Shown here: positions 9,704-20,363 of the stretch, one piece after another
How the letters are laid out: the number at the start of each line of letters is the position of its first letter
Position numbering within the stretch: position 1 is the stretch's first letter
Program-made: the position numbers and the translations under genes
NCBI GenBank assembly: GCA_000257205.1
Contig: AEZC01000234.1
Location: 21,979-85,978, forward strand
Source: Vibrio ordalii ATCC 33509
GTDB taxonomy: Bacteria; Pseudomonadota; Gammaproteobacteria; Enterobacterales; Vibrionaceae
Direction: 5' to 3'
Length of the DNA stretch: 64,000 nucleotides
Notes under the pieces: model-generated
The model's database searches: none
The model's input: the letters and a program-made list of their open reading frames with translations, nothing else
Told to the model about the DNA's origin: nothing

Positions 9704-12700
9704 GTGATCTCAACTTTTACGCGCCTTTGGCGAATAGTATTGTGCTTTATCGTTAGCGTGCTAGTGGTGCTGGCTGTTGCTGTCACCACCTTGCGTGTGT
9801 TTTTGCCACAAATGAATCGTTTCCAAGGCGAAATACAAACCTTGATCAACCAAAATTCAGGTTTTGAATTTGAATTAAGTGAGGTCACTGGTTTTTGGCG
9901 TAATACTCACCCGTCAATTGCACTTAAGGGGCTAAAAGCAAAGCTACCTGATGGATCGCAAATTCACTTTTCTGCGCAACAAATCGATGTTGAATTTGAC
10001 CTCATTCAGTCAATACTGCAAATGCAACCTGTGGTCGCGGATCTCAGTGTTCATCAACTCAAATTGGATATTCGCTCGGTAAACTGGCTTGAGCTACAGG
10101 CGGAAGATAACCAACAGAGCCGCACACAAGGCAATGTCATTGAGCGTTTAGACAACCTACTGTTGCGGCAATTGGATGATTTTGCGCTACTCGACTCGAC
10201 GGTTTTCTATCAATCTGTCGCGGGGGAGATTAGCCAGTTAGATATTGAACGCCTTCGGTGGAAAAATAACGCTCAGCAGCATAAAGCGGAAGGCGTGGTG
10301 AGCATCGCTGATACCAGCATAAACTCTTTGTTAGTGAGCGCTAACTTTGAAGATCATGGTTCACTACGCGATATTTCAGGTCACTTCTATGTTAGCGCTG
10401 ACAATATCAAAATAAACCCGTGGTTGACTCGTTATCTCAAAGATGAAACCGGCATTAAGAAAGGACAGGTGAGTTTTAATGCCTGGCTGACGTTAGAGCA
10501 TAACCAACCCAAAGATGGTTATGTTGAACTTAAGCCATCGGAGCGGATTTGGGATGAAAAACGCCAGCATGAACTGCTGTTAGAGTCAGGGATCATTAAA
10601 CTCTCACCAATCGAAAAAGGATGGCAAGTTAATGCTTACTCACTTCGGCTCCGCACGGATGACGAAGTGTGGCCTGAACTTGATGTTGCGTTTGAATGGC
10701 AACCGACGCAATGGCGTTTGAACTTGTCGCAGTTGGACATAAAAACTTTGCTTCCCTTTGTGAAAATGATGCCCGATTCCAGCCAAACGAACGAGCTTTT
10801 GCAGCAATTGGATTTGGGGGGCACCTTAGAAGATATTCGGCTCAGCAAAGGAGATAGCCTGCAATCGCTTCGTTATTCTGCTGAACTCAGTGATGGCGCC
10901 ATGGCGCAATGGGAACTATTGCCGCAAGTACACCATCTCAAAGCCTCCATTGCAGGTAGCATGGAGAGTGCTCGCGCCAAAGTAACGCTGATTGATGACG
11001 TGTTACCTTATGGTGAAGTTTTCCAAGCACCATTGAATATTCGTCAAGGTGAAGCCGATGTGGTATGGCAAAAGCAAACTGATGGCTGGTCATTGTGGGC
11101 CAGTAAAGTGACAGCCGCGACACCTGATTTGCAAGTGCTCGGAGCATTTCGTCTCGATTTTCCTGAAAAACGCAGTCCTTTACTTTCGTTTTATGCGGAA
11201 GCTGATTTATACAATGCGGGTGAAACTTGGCGTTATTTGCCTACCTTGGCTTTAGGCCATGACTTGACGGATTATCTCTCTACTGCGATACAAGGCGGTA
11301 AAGCCAATACGGCTAAATTGCTTTGGTATGGAGAGCTTGGCGATTTCCCCTACCAACAAAATAATGGCGTATTCCAAGCTTGGGTTGGGTTAAAAGAGGC
11401 AAAGTTCAGTTTTGATACGGCGTGGCCGCCGATAACCAATTTGCAACTCGATCTGCTGTTTGAAAACGATGCAATGTATCTTGATTCACACTCTGCGACC
11501 TTAATGGATGTCACTGCCCAGAGGATTACGGGGCGAATACCTGAGCTAGCCGAAGGTGGATACATCGAAATCGAAGCCAGTGCAACAGCCCAAGGCAATG
11601 CCGTGCGTGACTACATGACCTCAACGCCTTTAGTCGACTCAGTAGGGGCGGCGTTAACGGCGATTCAAGTCAGTGGCGACGTGCAATCTGAATTTCAGCT
11701 TCATATTCCTTTTGATAGTGAGCAGGAACCCCGAGCATGGGGTTGGGCGAATTTAAACAATAACCACGTGGAAATGGATGCACCACCAATGGTGCTTGAG
11801 GGTGTCTCTGGCAAAATTGAATTTGATAATGATGTCGTGACGGCAGCCGGTTTGTCGGCCGATCTGCTGACCCAAGCGATCGCGATTGATTTTAAAGGTG
11901 AAAATGCCAGCCAAGGTTACGCAGTCAATATTGATGTGCTAGGAGACTGGGATATTAAACCCCTGACACCTTTTGTTGGAGAACGTTGGCTTGGTCGTTT
12001 AAAAGGCCATGCTCCTTGGCAAATGGGCGTTGATATTCAGCTCAATGATGTTGGTTTTACTTATCAAATCGACACCTTAGCCGATCTAAAAATGGTAGAA
12101 AGTGATTATCCTTACCCGCTGAAAAAAGCATTCAAGGTAGCAGGTAAGGCCCAACTGCAAGCCTCGGGTAACCAAGAGTCGATCACCGCTCGCCTACAAT
12201 TACCACAAGCGAAATACCAAGCTGAAATCGATATCACATCGAAAAAACCACGCCTGACGGCCACCAATCTCATAGTAGGGATCGGCAATTTTAAAATCAG
12301 CCCAGTGGTTGGCCACCATGCGCAGATCCGCAGTGATACCTTTAATTTGGATGAATGGTTGAGTTTGGTCAATGAGCCTCAGCCGAAGAAAAAATCAGCT
12401 CTAGCGGAGATGAATACTCCCGAGATCCCACCACCAGAGAGAGTGGACATCAACGTCAAAGCACTTCTACTGGCGGGAATTGAGTGGCACGATGTTGATT
12501 TTAATGCCAGACGTAAAAATCTCGGTTGGTACGCACAGCTCGAGAGCCAAGAAGCGAAAGGCCAAGCAAGTTATATTGAACCTTATGATTTGTCCGTCTC
12601 GCTTGAACGTTTGCACGTTTACATTCCCGACCTTGATGAAAGCGCCAAAAAGTCCCTATTAGTCGATCAAGCTCGCCAGTCTGAGCCGCTTATTGCTGAT

Positions 12701-13588
12701 TTTGACCGACAGTTTCATCGATTAGTGCCAAACTTAACTTTGGCCATTGATGATCTTTGGTTGCAGGGTTACAAGGTGGGCAAGATGAATATGGACTTCG
12801 AGCGGCAAGGTGATACTTTGCAATGGAAGAAGATTGACATCAGTAGTGGTTCAAACCAAGTCAATATCAATGGTGCTTGGACGTTGGATAAAGACGCACA
12901 AGGTGATGAGCGTAGCCATACCCAACTGAATCTCACCATGAAAGGTGATAATAATAGCGATTTGATGGAGCGTTTTGGTATTAGCTCGGGGATCCAACGA
13001 GCGCCATTTGAAATATCGAGTCAAACCGAGTGGGATGGCGCGCCTTGGTCAATGAAGATCGACAGCTTAGAAGGCAAGATAGAGACTACTATGGGTAAAG
13101 GTGTCGTTTCTGATGTCAGAGGTGCCGCTCGTTTGCTCGGATTGTTCAGTTTAGATTCCATTATTCGCAAAATGCAGCTCGATTTTAGCGACGTGTTTGA
13201 TCAAGGGATGGCCTTTAACTCAATTACGGGTAGTGGTGAAATTTCTCAAGGGATTTTTGTTACCAACAACATCAAAATGGATGCCGTGGCCGGTGAAATG
13301 ACTATCAAAGGCTTAGCGGATCTCAACGACCGCACTGTTGATGCTGAGGTGAATTTTGTACCAGATATCACATCAGGAATTCCCGTCTTAACGGCTTTTG
13401 CGGTGACGCCGCAAACAGCGTTGTATGTCCTCGCTATTACGACTGTGATTGCACCTGTGGTTGAGGTCTTTACCCAAGTCAATTATGAGGTCAAAGGGCC
13501 AATTAATTCACCGGCGGTTAAAGAGCTTTCGCGTAGTAGGGGCGAGTTTAAATTGCCAGAAAAGTTGAGAAAATTGACTGAAAAATAG
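9704..13588 (+). CDS. yhdP: AsmA-like envelope protein YhdP
   Basis: The protein has 1294 residues. An N-terminal membrane anchor (about residues 8-32) precedes a very long beta-rich periplasmic chain, ending in the YhdP/DUF3971 and AsmA-like C-terminal region (GIPVLTAFAVTPQTALYVLA near residue 1225). YhdP is one of the bridge-like proteins (with TamB and YdbH) proposed to carry phospholipids to the outer membrane. The start is a GTG at 9704, ten bases after the rng stop, with a weak AGGG. A GTG plus weak site suggests low expression. It continues the rng operon. Confidence 0.95.
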   Translation: MISTFTRLWRIVLCFIVSVLVVLAVAVTTLRVFLPQMNRFQGEIQTLINQNSGFEFELSEVTGFWRNTHPSIALKGLKAKLPDGSQIHFSAQQIDVEFDLIQSILQMQPVVADLSVHQLKLDIRSVNWLELQAEDNQQSRTQGNVIERLDNLLLRQLDDFALLDSTVFYQSVAGEISQLDIERLRWKNNAQQHKAEGVVSIADTSINSLLVSANFEDHGSLRDISGHFYVSADNIKINPWLTRYLKDETGIKKGQVSFNAWLTLEHNQPKDGYVELKPSERIWDEKRQHELLLESGIIKLSPIEKGWQVNAYSLRLRTDDEVWPELDVAFEWQPTQWRLNLSQLDIKTLLPFVKMMPDSSQTNELLQQLDLGGTLEDIRLSKGDSLQSLRYSAELSDGAMAQWELLPQVHHLKASIAGSMESARAKVTLIDDVLPYGEVFQAPLNIRQGEADVVWQKQTDGWSLWASKVTAATPDLQVLGAFRLDFPEKRSPLLSFYAEADLYNAGETWRYLPTLALGHDLTDYLSTAIQGGKANTAKLLWYGELGDFPYQQNNGVFQAWVGLKEAKFSFDTAWPPITNLQLDLLFENDAMYLDSHSATLMDVTAQRITGRIPELAEGGYIEIEASATAQGNAVRDYMTSTPLVDSVGAALTAIQVSGDVQSEFQLHIPFDSEQEPRAWGWANLNNNHVEMDAPPMVLEGVSGKIEFDNDVVTAAGLSADLLTQAIAIDFKGENASQGYAVNIDVLGDWDIKPLTPFVGERWLGRLKGHAPWQMGVDIQLNDVGFTYQIDTLADLKMVESDYPYPLKKAFKVAGKAQLQASGNQESITARLQLPQAKYQAEIDITSKKPRLTATNLIVGIGNFKISPVVGHHAQIRSDTFNLDEWLSLVNEPQPKKKSALAEMNTPEIPPPERVDINVKALLLAGIEWHDVDFNARRKNLGWYAQLESQEAKGQASYIEPYDLSVSLERLHVYIPDLDESAKKSLLVDQARQSEPLIADFDRQFHRLVPNLTLAIDDLWLQGYKVGKMNMDFERQGDTLQWKKIDISSGSNQVNINGAWTLDKDAQGDERSHTQLNLTMKGDNNSDLMERFGISSGIQRAPFEISSQTEWDGAPWSMKIDSLEGKIETTMGKGVVSDVRGAARLLGLFSLDSIIRKMQLDFSDVFDQGMAFNSITGSGEISQGIFVTNNIKMDAVAGEMTIKGLADLNDRTVDAEVNFVPDITSGIPVLTAFAVTPQTALYVLAITTVIAPVVEVFTQVNYEVKGPINSPAVKELSRSRGEFKLPEKLRKLTEK

Positions 13589-13598
13589 GGAAGTAGGC

Positions 13599-14432
13599 AT
13601 GGATCGCGTTGGACTTATTCAAATGACGTCAAGCTCTGAACCTGCGCAGAATTTGGCCTATATCGAACAGCAAGTGTCACTACTTGTGGAGCAAGGCGTG
13701 CAGTGGATTGTCACGCCGGAAAATGCACTGGTGTTTGGCACGCGACAACAGTACCACCAATATGCCGAGCCATTGGGGCAGGGGCCCTTGCAGAGCCAAT
13801 TGGCTGCCATGGCCCGCTTTCATCGGGTGTGGTTGTTGGTGGGCAGCATGCCTATTCGTCGTAAAGTTGGGGTAACGACCAGCTCCTTGCTGTTTGACGC
13901 CAGTGGCGATCTTGTCGCGCACTACGACAAGCTACACATGTTTGATGTCGATGTCGCTGACGGCCACCAGCGCTATCGAGAATCGGAAACTTTTACCTGC
14001 GGCACAAAGCTGAGTGTTGCGTCGACGCCATTTGGTCAAATTGGCCTTTCCATCTGCTATGATGTGCGTTTTCCGCACCTCTATTCTCAATTAAGAGTGC
14101 AGGGTGCTCAGATAGTAGTGGTTCCTGCGGCCTTTACGGCGGTGACCGGAAAGGCACATTGGGAAGTCTTGTTAAGAGCCCGAGCGATAGAGAATCAGTG
14201 TTGGGTTGTTGCGGTTGGGCAAGCTGGGCTTCATCCATGTGGGCGCGAGACATGGGGTCATTCGATGGTCATCAGCCCTTGGGGTGAAGTTATTGCAAGC
14301 TTAAACCAGCAAGTGGGGAATTTAGTTGTCGATATTGACTTGGCTTACGTTGATCAAGTTCGACAAAAAATGCCCATTGCTGCACACACCCGATTCACCA
14401 ATCAGTTTATAGAGAATAAGAGCACACTATGA
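13599..14432 (+). CDS. Nitrilase/omega-amidase family carbon-nitrogen hydrolase
   Basis: The protein has 277 residues with the full nitrilase-superfamily triad: Glu41 (TPENAL), Lys111 (HYDKLHMF) and Cys153 (SICYDVRFP). Its closest known type is the Nit2/YbeM-like amidase, and dGSH amidase (Nit1-type) repair activity is the best current guess for homologues; the substrate cannot be read from the sequence. It starts ten bases after yhdP with AGTAGG upstream, and its stop overlaps the tldD ATG (ATGAG). Confidence 0.9.
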   Translation: MDRVGLIQMTSSSEPAQNLAYIEQQVSLLVEQGVQWIVTPENALVFGTRQQYHQYAEPLGQGPLQSQLAAMARFHRVWLLVGSMPIRRKVGVTTSSLLFDASGDLVAHYDKLHMFDVDVADGHQRYRESETFTCGTKLSVASTPFGQIGLSICYDVRFPHLYSQLRVQGAQIVVVPAAFTAVTGKAHWEVLLRARAIENQCWVVAVGQAGLHPCGRETWGHSMVISPWGEVIASLNQQVGNLVVDIDLAYVDQVRQKMPIAAHTRFTNQFIENKSTL

Positions 14433-15874
14433 GTATTAACCGCATTGAAGATGCACTATTAAAACCGGCAGGATTAACCGAGCAAGATATTGCAGATACA
14501 CTAGCGACAATTGCCACTCGTCAAATTGATTATGCCGATATCTATTTTCAGTCGAGCTGGCACGAGTCTTTAGTGCTCGAAGACAGCATCATTAAAGACG
14601 GTTCATTTAATATCGATTGCGGTGTTGGTGTGCGCGCCGTCACGGGTGAAAAAACCGGTTTTGCCTATTCAGATCAAATCCAATTAGAAGGTTTGAAACA
14701 GAGTGCAATAGCCGCACGAGGCATTGCGCAGCAAGGCAAAAGTGGTTGTGTTCAAGCCTTTAAACGTAGCGATAATCAAGCCTATTATGCGGCGGATAAC
14801 CCGCTAGCCAGTTGGGAAAAAAAGCAAAAAACAGAATTACTGCAAGAGCTGGATGCTTACATTCGCACCAAAGAGCCTTTGATCCAAGAAGTCTCGGTGA
14901 GCTTAAGTGGTGTGCATGAACAGATGTTAGTTGCTGCAACCGATGGGACTTACGCAGGCGATATCCGCCCTTTGGTCCGTTTGTCGATCAGCGTGTTAGC
15001 ACAAAAAGGTGATCGCCGCGAGCGAGGCAGCTCTGGTGGTGGTGGTCGTTTTGGTTATGACTTTTTCCTCACCGAACAAGATGGCCGTAAAGTTGCGTTT
15101 CAGTTTGCCGATGAAGCTATCCGACAAGCCTTAGTCAACCTTGAAGCTGTCGCAGCTCCTGCGGGTGCGATGCCAGTTGTGCTTGGTTCTGGTTGGCCGG
15201 GCGTCTTGCTTCACGAAGCGGTAGGGCATGGCTTAGAAGGTGATTTTAACCGCAAGGGATCTTCTGTCTTCTCCGGTAAAATTGGCCAGAAAGTAACCTC
15301 AACGCTTTGTACGATTGTTGACGATGGCACGTTGAAAGATCTGCGTGGCTCGCTCAATGTCGACGATGAAGGTGTCAATGGTCAATACAACACCTTAATT
15401 GAAAATGGCGTGTTGAAAGGCTACATACAAGACAAACTCAACGCACGTTTGATGGGGGTGAACCCCACGGGTAATGGGCGTCGTGAATCGTACGCACATT
15501 TACCGATGCCGCGCATGACCAACACTTACATGTTGCCGGGTGAACATACGCCAGAAGAGATCATTTCAACAGTGAAGAAAGGCGTTTATGCGCCCAACTT
15601 TGGCGGTGGCCAAGTGGATATCACCTCGGGTAAATTTGTGTTCTCTGCCTCTGAAGCCTATATGATTGAAAACGGCAAAATTACTTATCCAATCAAAGGT
15701 GCAACCTTGATAGGTTCTGGCATTGAGGCAATGCAACAAGTCTCAATGGTGGGTAACGATTTGAGCCTTGATCGCGGCGTTGGAGTGTGCGGTAAAGCAG
15801 GACAAAGTGTGCCTGTTGGAGTAGGACAACCTACGCTTAAGCTAGATTCGCTCACTGTTGGTGGCACCGAATAA
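14429..15874 (+). CDS. tldD: Metalloprotease TldD
   Basis: The protein has 481 residues. The zinc motif HEAVGH is at residues 262-267, inside [16 protein letters not shown]. TldD forms a heterodimer with TldE (PmbA) and degrades unfolded peptides; in E. coli it processes microcin B17 and the CcdA antitoxin. TldE is not in this window. The start overlaps the nitrilase stop by four bases. It is the last plus-strand gene of the run and is followed by a strong hairpin. Confidence 0.97.
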   Translation: MSINRIEDALLKPAGLTEQDIADTLATIATRQIDYADIYFQSSWHESLVLEDSIIKDGSFNIDCGVGVRAVTGEKTGFAYSDQIQLEGLKQSAIAARGIAQQGKSGCVQAFKRSDNQAYYAADNPLASWEKKQKTELLQELDAYIRTKEPLIQEVSVSLSGVHEQMLVAATDGTYAGDIRPLVRLSISVLAQKGDRRERGSSGGGGRFGYDFFLTEQDGRKVAFQFADEAIRQALVNLEAVAAPAGAMPVVLGSGWPGVLLHEAVGHGLEGDFNRKGSSVFSGKIGQKVTSTLCTIVDDGTLKDLRGSLNVDDEGVNGQYNTLIENGVLKGYIQDKLNARLMGVNPTGNGRRESYAHLPMPRMTNTYMLPGEHTPEEIISTVKKGVYAPNFGGGQVDITSGKFVFSASEAYMIENGKITYPIKGATLIGSGIEAMQQVSMVGNDLSLDRGVGVCGKAGQSVPVGVGQPTLKLDSLTVGGTE

Positions 15875-15927
15875 CGTTGTTACTCGCTCAGAGCTGACGT
15901 GGTTTGTATCGCGCAGCGTAAGCAAAT

Positions 15928-15958
15928 AAAAAGCGGCGTTTTGATGCGCCGCTTTTTT
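15928..15958. terminator. Bidirectional terminator between tldD and arcA
   Basis: AAAAAGCGGCG and CGCCGCTTTTTT form a strong stem with A on one side and T on the other, so it can stop transcription from both directions. It separates converging tldD (+) and arcA (-). Confidence 0.85.
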
Positions 15959-15991
15959 ATCTCTTTTATTTATCACGTTGAATTAAAAAGG

Positions 15992-17212
15992 TTAAATATC
16001 ATCTCGCTCGATCGGGCAGCTCATGCAGCGCGCGCCGCCTCGGCCTCGACCTAGTTCATTGCCGGGGATGGTTAATACTTTGATGCCCGCCTTATCGTAT
16101 TTCTCGTTAGTGTAGACATTGCGTTCGTAGCCAATCACAACTCCGGGTTTAACCGTTAGCACGTTGTTGGCGTCATTCCATTGCTCACGCTCAGCCTCAT
16201 AGCTATCACCACCAGTGGTGATGATTTTGAGTTTGTCCAAACCTAACGCGCGTTCAATCGCATTAACGTAACTTGGCATTGAATCGACGTTCATCCGGCC
16301 ATCGCCTTTCGGCGTTAAACGCCATGTTTCTAAATCATGACGCATAATTTCGGGGTAAACAGAAAAGGTGTCGACATCCATATGTGTCATCACCGTATCT
16401 AAGTGCATACAGGAGCGGTGTTTAGGCAGGTTAACGGCAATCACCTCTTTGGCCTGCCCATGTTTAAATAAACTCGCAGCAAAATTTTCTACCCCTTGCA
16501 CTGTCGTGCGTTCGGAAATACCAATCAACACCGCACCTTTACCGATCACCAGTACGTCGCCCCCTTCAATATTGGCATTATCGTAGTGCAGATCTTCATC
16601 ACCGAAATATTTGATAAAATCCTCGCCTGCAAATACAGGATGCCAACGGTAAATGGCGCGTAAGTGGTTGGTTTCACGTTGGCGTGCTGGTTTCATCATC
16701 GGATTAAGCGATACGCCGCCATACACCCAGCACGAGGTATCGCGAGTAAAGAGATGATTGGGCAACGGTTCAATCACAAAATCTAACGGACGATGCATTT
16801 TAGGTAGCATCGAAGAGGAGTGGATAGGCAGTTCGGAATAAGCAAGACCACCGAGTAGCAGAGTGGCGAGGTGTTCATTATCCATGTCAGCTAAATAGCA
16901 GCGCAGATCGCGCGCCAAAGTGGGACCGTAGCGAAAATCAGAAATTTGCGTATCGAGCAACCACGCTTTGGCATCGGCAACGGCCAAGGTTTCGACTAAG
17001 AGATCATGCAGCAACAGCACTTCCACATTTTGATCCTTCAACGTGTTGGCAAAGGCATCATGCTCTTTTCCTGCATCTTCTACGGCAAGCACATCATCAA
17101 ATAACAGTTCATGACAGTTCGACGGTGTAAGATGAGTTAAGGCACGCTCTGGCCGATTGAGTAATACTCGGCGCAGTTGCCCAACTTCAGATCCAACGTA
17201 CAGCTTATTCAT
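15992..17212 (-). CDS. arcA: Arginine deiminase
   Basis: The protein has 406 residues. Diagnostic motifs are [13 protein letters not shown] (about residues 151-163), the HMDVDTFSV histidine block, and the C-terminal [13 protein letters not shown] with catalytic Cys396. It converts arginine to citrulline and ammonia, the first step of the deiminase pathway that makes ATP under anoxia or acid. Neither arcB nor arcC lies nearby, which is unusual for the pathway. An ArcD-like antiporter lies at 26727 and ArgR at 24699. Upstream is a 690-base gap suited to complex control. The name arcA also denotes an unrelated response regulator, so the symbol should be read as deiminase. Confidence 0.95.
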   Translation of the reverse strand: MNKLYVGSEVGQLRRVLLNRPERALTHLTPSNCHELLFDDVLAVEDAGKEHDAFANTLKDQNVEVLLLHDLLVETLAVADAKAWLLDTQISDFRYGPTLARDLRCYLADMDNEHLATLLLGGLAYSELPIHSSSMLPKMHRPLDFVIEPLPNHLFTRDTSCWVYGGVSLNPMMKPARQRETNHLRAIYRWHPVFAGEDFIKYFGDEDLHYDNANIEGGDVLVIGKGAVLIGISERTTVQGVENFAASLFKHGQAKEVIAVNLPKHRSCMHLDTVMTHMDVDTFSVYPEIMRHDLETWRLTPKGDGRMNVDSMPSYVNAIERALGLDKLKIITTGGDSYEAEREQWNDANNVLTVKPGVVIGYERNVYTNEKYDKAGIKVLTIPGNELGRGRGGARCMSCPIERDDI

Positions 17213-17740
17213 TTTGTATCCCTACTCTTATTTCTCATGTTCTTTATGACAAGCTTAAGCGAACGATGCAAGTCTACTTGGTGGTGATGTTCGCTGTTAT
17301 TTTGTGAGATTATGGTTATGTATGCTTTAGAATGTGCGATTATTAAAAAATAACTCCAAAACTAGCCAAATAAGCCTAATAACGACAAAGTGCTTTGTTA
17401 TGCGTTTTTGGCTCAGAGGAGGGTGAATTAAGCATGAAGAATAAGTGATTTTTTATGCGATTATTTACATAAAAAGTGCATAATGCTGGCAGATTTAGCC
17501 AAAGCGACCTTTTTCGCTATGCATGAATGTTTGATAAACAGGCAGTTTAATGCGGTGAAAGAGCAAATCATCAGGCAGATAATCTACTGAATTAGCAAAA
17601 TGAAAATAAATTGTTAAATTAAAGTGTTTTTTCTTTGATCTGTACTTGATTGAGCAGTGATCCTTTAGAAAGATAAAGATCGCGGTACGTTGTTGGTGGC
17701 AATTTTAGGCGAACCATGCCATATTTCGTCGAAATTCATT
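17213..17740. other. Long AT-rich intergenic region upstream of arcA (no gene seen)
   Basis: I see no convincing coding frame or RNA gene here. The stretch is AT-rich. Around 17454-17483 several TGC(G)AT / (A)TGCAT-like half sites occur with AT spacers, loosely resembling ArgR boxes. The match to the 18-base consensus is poor, so I treat this only as a candidate control region for the deiminase gene. Confidence 0.35.
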
Positions 17741-17874
17741 TATACCCTTCCGACTTGAAGCTGCAGCGGTATTTGATACGTTCGCTTACTCCAATCACAT
17801 CGTTTATCTATGTAATTGGCGAGGGGATGAACTCATTTTCCGCCTAACTGAAACGTCAAGCTGTTTGTGTATAG
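17741..17874. repeat. Vibrio palindromic intergenic repeat, copy 1
   Basis: The element starts TATACCCTTCCGACTTGAAG, contains CTCCAATCAC and GAGGGGATGAACTC, and ends CGTCAAGCTGTTTGTGTATAG. The two ends are imperfect inverted repeats and the middle can fold, so the whole is a roughly 134-base imperfect palindrome. A second, diverged copy is at 24278-24407. It resembles the ERIC-like or MITE-like intergenic repeats common in Vibrio. It lies just before rraB and may be transcribed into its leader. Confidence 0.75.
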
Positions 17875-17903
17875 TTTACATTTAGCCAAATCTGGAGCAC
17901 CTT

Positions 17904-18329
17904 ATGTCTCAACCTCAGCAAGATGATTATGTATCCGTTGAAGAGTTAATTGAAATTCAAAAAGAAGATACTCGCGACATCATTCAAGCACTGCTCGAAG
18001 ATGGCAGTGATCCAGATGCGTTATATGAGATAGAGCACCACCTATTTGCTGAAGATTTTGACACGCTAGAAAAAGCGGTTGTTGAAGCCTTTAAAATGGG
18101 CTTTGAAGTGCTTGAAGCAGAAGAAACAGAAGATGAAGACGGCAATAAACTGTTGTGCTGCGACGCGACGATGCAATCGGTACTGAAGGCCGAAGCGATC
18201 GATGAGCAGGCAGATAAGCTTATTCAACTTGCTGAAAAATATGACATTATTTACGACGGCTGGGGCACTTACTACGCTGGTGAAGATGCGCTATACGACG
18301 ATGAAGAAGATGAAGACGACCAAGAGTGA
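17904..18329 (+). CDS. rraB: Ribonuclease E inhibitor RraB
   Basis: The protein has 141 residues and is strongly acidic. It begins with [15 protein letters not shown]-type sequence and ends in a run of D and E ([10 protein letters not shown]), as in RraB. RraB binds the C-terminal scaffold region of RNase E and changes degradosome activity on a subset of mRNAs. GGAGCACC precedes the ATG. The gene stands alone with its own terminator, downstream of a palindromic repeat. Confidence 0.93.
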   Translation: MSQPQQDDYVSVEELIEIQKEDTRDIIQALLEDGSDPDALYEIEHHLFAEDFDTLEKAVVEAFKMGFEVLEAEETEDEDGNKLLCCDATMQSVLKAEAIDEQADKLIQLAEKYDIIYDGWGTYYAGEDALYDDEEDEDDQE

Positions 18330-18354
18330 TTAGGCGTTGTTTACCTTGATGTGA

Positions 18355-18383
18355 GATACCAGCCTTTTGGCTGGTATTTTTTT
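18355..18383 (+). terminator. Terminator after rraB
   Basis: GATACCAGCC and GGCTGGTAT pair across a TTTT loop and are followed by a run of T. It is a standard intrinsic terminator on the plus strand. Confidence 0.9.
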
Positions 18384-18494
18384 AGCTATGCAAAGCTAAC
18401 GGGGGGCACTTTAATGACGAATCATTATTTTTGTCAGCACATCTTTATTTATTTTGTATATAATCGTTCAACATTGATCTAGCTCAAGTTTATT

Positions 18495-19298
18495 ATGCGA
18501 ATTTCTCTTGCTGGCTTTTGGCAGCTTTCACCGTTGACTGATTTATCGATCCCGCAAGAGGATCTTTGTTTTCCTGCGCCTCTTAGCCAAGTATTACCTC
18601 ACGATATGACAGAAGTACAAATTGCCGAGCAAGAGTGGCATTTGATGCATGATGTTGAGGTAGATGAAGCGATGCTTAGCTTCGCTGCAATTGATCTTGT
18701 GCTTGAGGGCATCGATTTTTATGCGGAAATACGTTTAAACGGTGTGGCACTATTCGATTGTGATGGCAGCCAAGCGGTGTATAAAAAAGACATTCGGCCT
18801 TTGCTACAACTCGGTCGCAACCGGTTCGAAATTTTGTTTGTTGAGCAAGAAGAAGAGTGGTTGCTTGATGAGCCAGATTTGCCGCAATTATGCCCGCTAG
18901 GGCACCACGCGGTGAAGAAATACGATGAGCGAATGGGGATTTGGCAAGAGCCTTATCTACAATGCATTCGTCATGTTCGTCTAGAGCATGTTACCGCTGA
19001 GCAAATCTGGCACTATGGCGGCGGCTGTGAGTTTTTGGTTCACTTACATTATCAAACCTACGCACCAGGATTAGTTTCCGCGGTAGTAAAATTTAATGGT
19101 ATGAGCTATCAGTTGCCTATTGATGTGCGCCATCAGCATGCCAGTGCTTTATTTCAAGTGGAAGCGCCGAAGTACGCAGATCTTACACAGCTTAACTAGA
19201 ATGATTTGTATACCTTATCGGTGCAACTTGATGGTCAGCAGCAATCCTTCCATATCGCGTTAAGCGAAGACCTCTGTGTTACTCATTTCCCTATTTGA
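18495..19298 (+). pseudogene. Beta-mannosidase/GH2 sugar-binding-domain-like protein interrupted by TAG
   Basis: The first frame gives 234 residues that resemble the N-terminal jelly-roll of family 2 glycosidases: the GxW start (LAGFWQLSPL), VLEGIDFYAEIRLNG near 70-85, and YDERMGIWQEPYLQ near 150-165. A TAG at 19197-19199 stops it. The same frame then reads on for 32 sense codons (NDLYTLSVQLDGQQQ...) to a TGA at 19296-19298, and that extension looks like real protein. The intact product would be about 267 residues and lacks a GH2 catalytic barrel, so it was probably a binding or structural protein. The stop may reflect a point mutation or a sequencing error. Confidence 0.7.
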
Positions 19299-19309
19299 TT
19301 GAGCTGATG

Positions 19310-19702
19310 TTAATGAGAGCACTTCATTGCTGACCAATCTTGTGGATGCCTCTTTTGCCAGAATTTCTCGTAGAAGTAGTAAGCACAAGTATTAATGCTC
19401 GGTTCGATCATAGCTAACACACCACCAATGATAAAACTTCCGGTCATGATATATGCCACGCTAAATGCAACACTAAAGTGTACTACAGCGAAGCTACCTG
19501 TTTTAATTTTAGCTGATTGTGAGTAGCGGCGCAGCGGGGCGTAGTGTGCCCATACTTTTTCATGAAAGTAAAAAGCAACGGTATTGACCATCGGCTCAAG
19601 CATGGCAATCAGACTACCAAGAATAATGTCGCCCGTAAGTAGGTAAACGACAGTAAACGCGATACTGAAGTGGATGGCGGCAAAGCTGAGCGTTTTTTTC
19701 AT
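19310..19702 (-). CDS. DUF2061 tandem membrane protein
   Basis: The protein has 130 residues made of two similar halves, each with KT.SFA.(I/V)HFS(I/V)AF followed by a second membrane segment and an EP..N(T)..(Y/F)(Y/F).(H/Y)EK..W motif. That is two DUF2061 units with about four membrane helices. I choose ATG 19702, which has AGGTGA six bases upstream, over a GTG at 19711. A Fur box lies about 41 bases before the start, which points to iron-regulated expression. The molecular function is unknown. Confidence 0.85.
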   Translation of the reverse strand: MKKTLSFAAIHFSIAFTVVYLLTGDIILGSLIAMLEPMVNTVAFYFHEKVWAHYAPLRRYSQSAKIKTGSFAVVHFSVAFSVAYIMTGSFIIGGVLAMIEPSINTCAYYFYEKFWQKRHPQDWSAMKCSH

Positions 19703-19742
19703 AATGTTCACCTAAACGGTTATCTGGTTGATGTAAACATTA

Positions 19743-19757
19743 TTGATAATTATTCTC
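19743..19757 (-). promoter_or_regulatory. Fur box upstream of the DUF2061 gene
   Basis: The plus-strand bases TGATAATTATTCTCA match the 7-1-7 Fur consensus TGATAATNATTATCA with a single mismatch. The site lies 41 to 55 bases before the start codon, where it would block a promoter. Derepression in low iron is the expected behaviour. Confidence 0.75.
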
Positions 19758-19824
19758 AACAAGTAAAGGTGATTGAACCTATTAGTTTGATAGCCAATTC
19801 CTAACTGAGGCGCTTATCGTTGGC

Positions 19825-19855
19825 ATAAAAAAAAGCGCCTCATGCGCTTTTTTAT
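19825..19855. terminator. Terminator downstream of uspA
   Basis: AAAAAAAAGCGC, loop CTCAT, GCGCTTTTTT form a symmetrical intrinsic terminator. On the minus strand it follows uspA. The A and T flanks make it potentially bidirectional. Confidence 0.85.
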
Positions 19856-19870
19856 GACGATGCAGGGTTT

Positions 19871-20308
19871 CTATCCTTGCGGCTTGACGACCAGTACATT
19901 GATTGGCGAATTTTGCACTACTTTACTGGCCACCGATCCCAGCATCACTTTATCGATCTTCGAGCGTTTATGGCTTGGCATGATAATCAAATCAGCTCCG
20001 AGCTTCTCTGCGTAATCTAAAATGGTGGTGTAGGCTTTACCTTCCGCTACATGCAGTTTGTAGATTACTTCGTCAGCGATATGTTGATCAGCAAACTGTT
20101 TTAGCTGTTGCTTGACGTCTTCTTTCATTTTCGCCGCGGCATCTTTCGGGAAGTATGTGGCGACCATCGACATGTGGATACCAGGTAATACATTTAAAAG
20201 ATGAATTTCAGCATTGGAATGTGTCGCGTGCCAAACAGCAAGTTCAACGGCTTTGTCAGAAAAGCCTTTTTCATTAAGGTCTACTGGAACAAGAATGTGT
20301 TTATACAT
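19871..20308 (-). CDS. Universal stress protein, UspA family
   Basis: The protein has 145 residues. It begins YKHILVPVDLNEKG, the usual Usp first strand and loop, and ends IIMPSHKRS...GSVASKVVQNSPINVLVVK, where the small-residue ATP-binding loop lies. It is a single-domain cytoplasmic stress protein. It sits just after the TRAP permease on the same strand. A Usp is frequently linked to TRAP-TAXI systems, so it may modulate that transporter; this is inference. Confidence 0.9.
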   Translation of the reverse strand: MYKHILVPVDLNEKGFSDKAVELAVWHATHSNAEIHLLNVLPGIHMSMVATYFPKDAAAKMKEDVKQQLKQFADQHIADEVIYKLHVAEGKAYTTILDYAEKLGADLIIMPSHKRSKIDKVMLGSVASKVVQNSPINVLVVKPQG

Positions 20309-20363
20309 TATGGATTATCTCATCTACGATAGGGTGCTTTAGAGCACCTTGTTTCCGTAAAGT

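Noticed and set aside
17454-17483. ArgR boxes upstream of arginine deiminase
   Set aside because: The half sites match the consensus too poorly to call a site; left only as a comment on the intergenic region.
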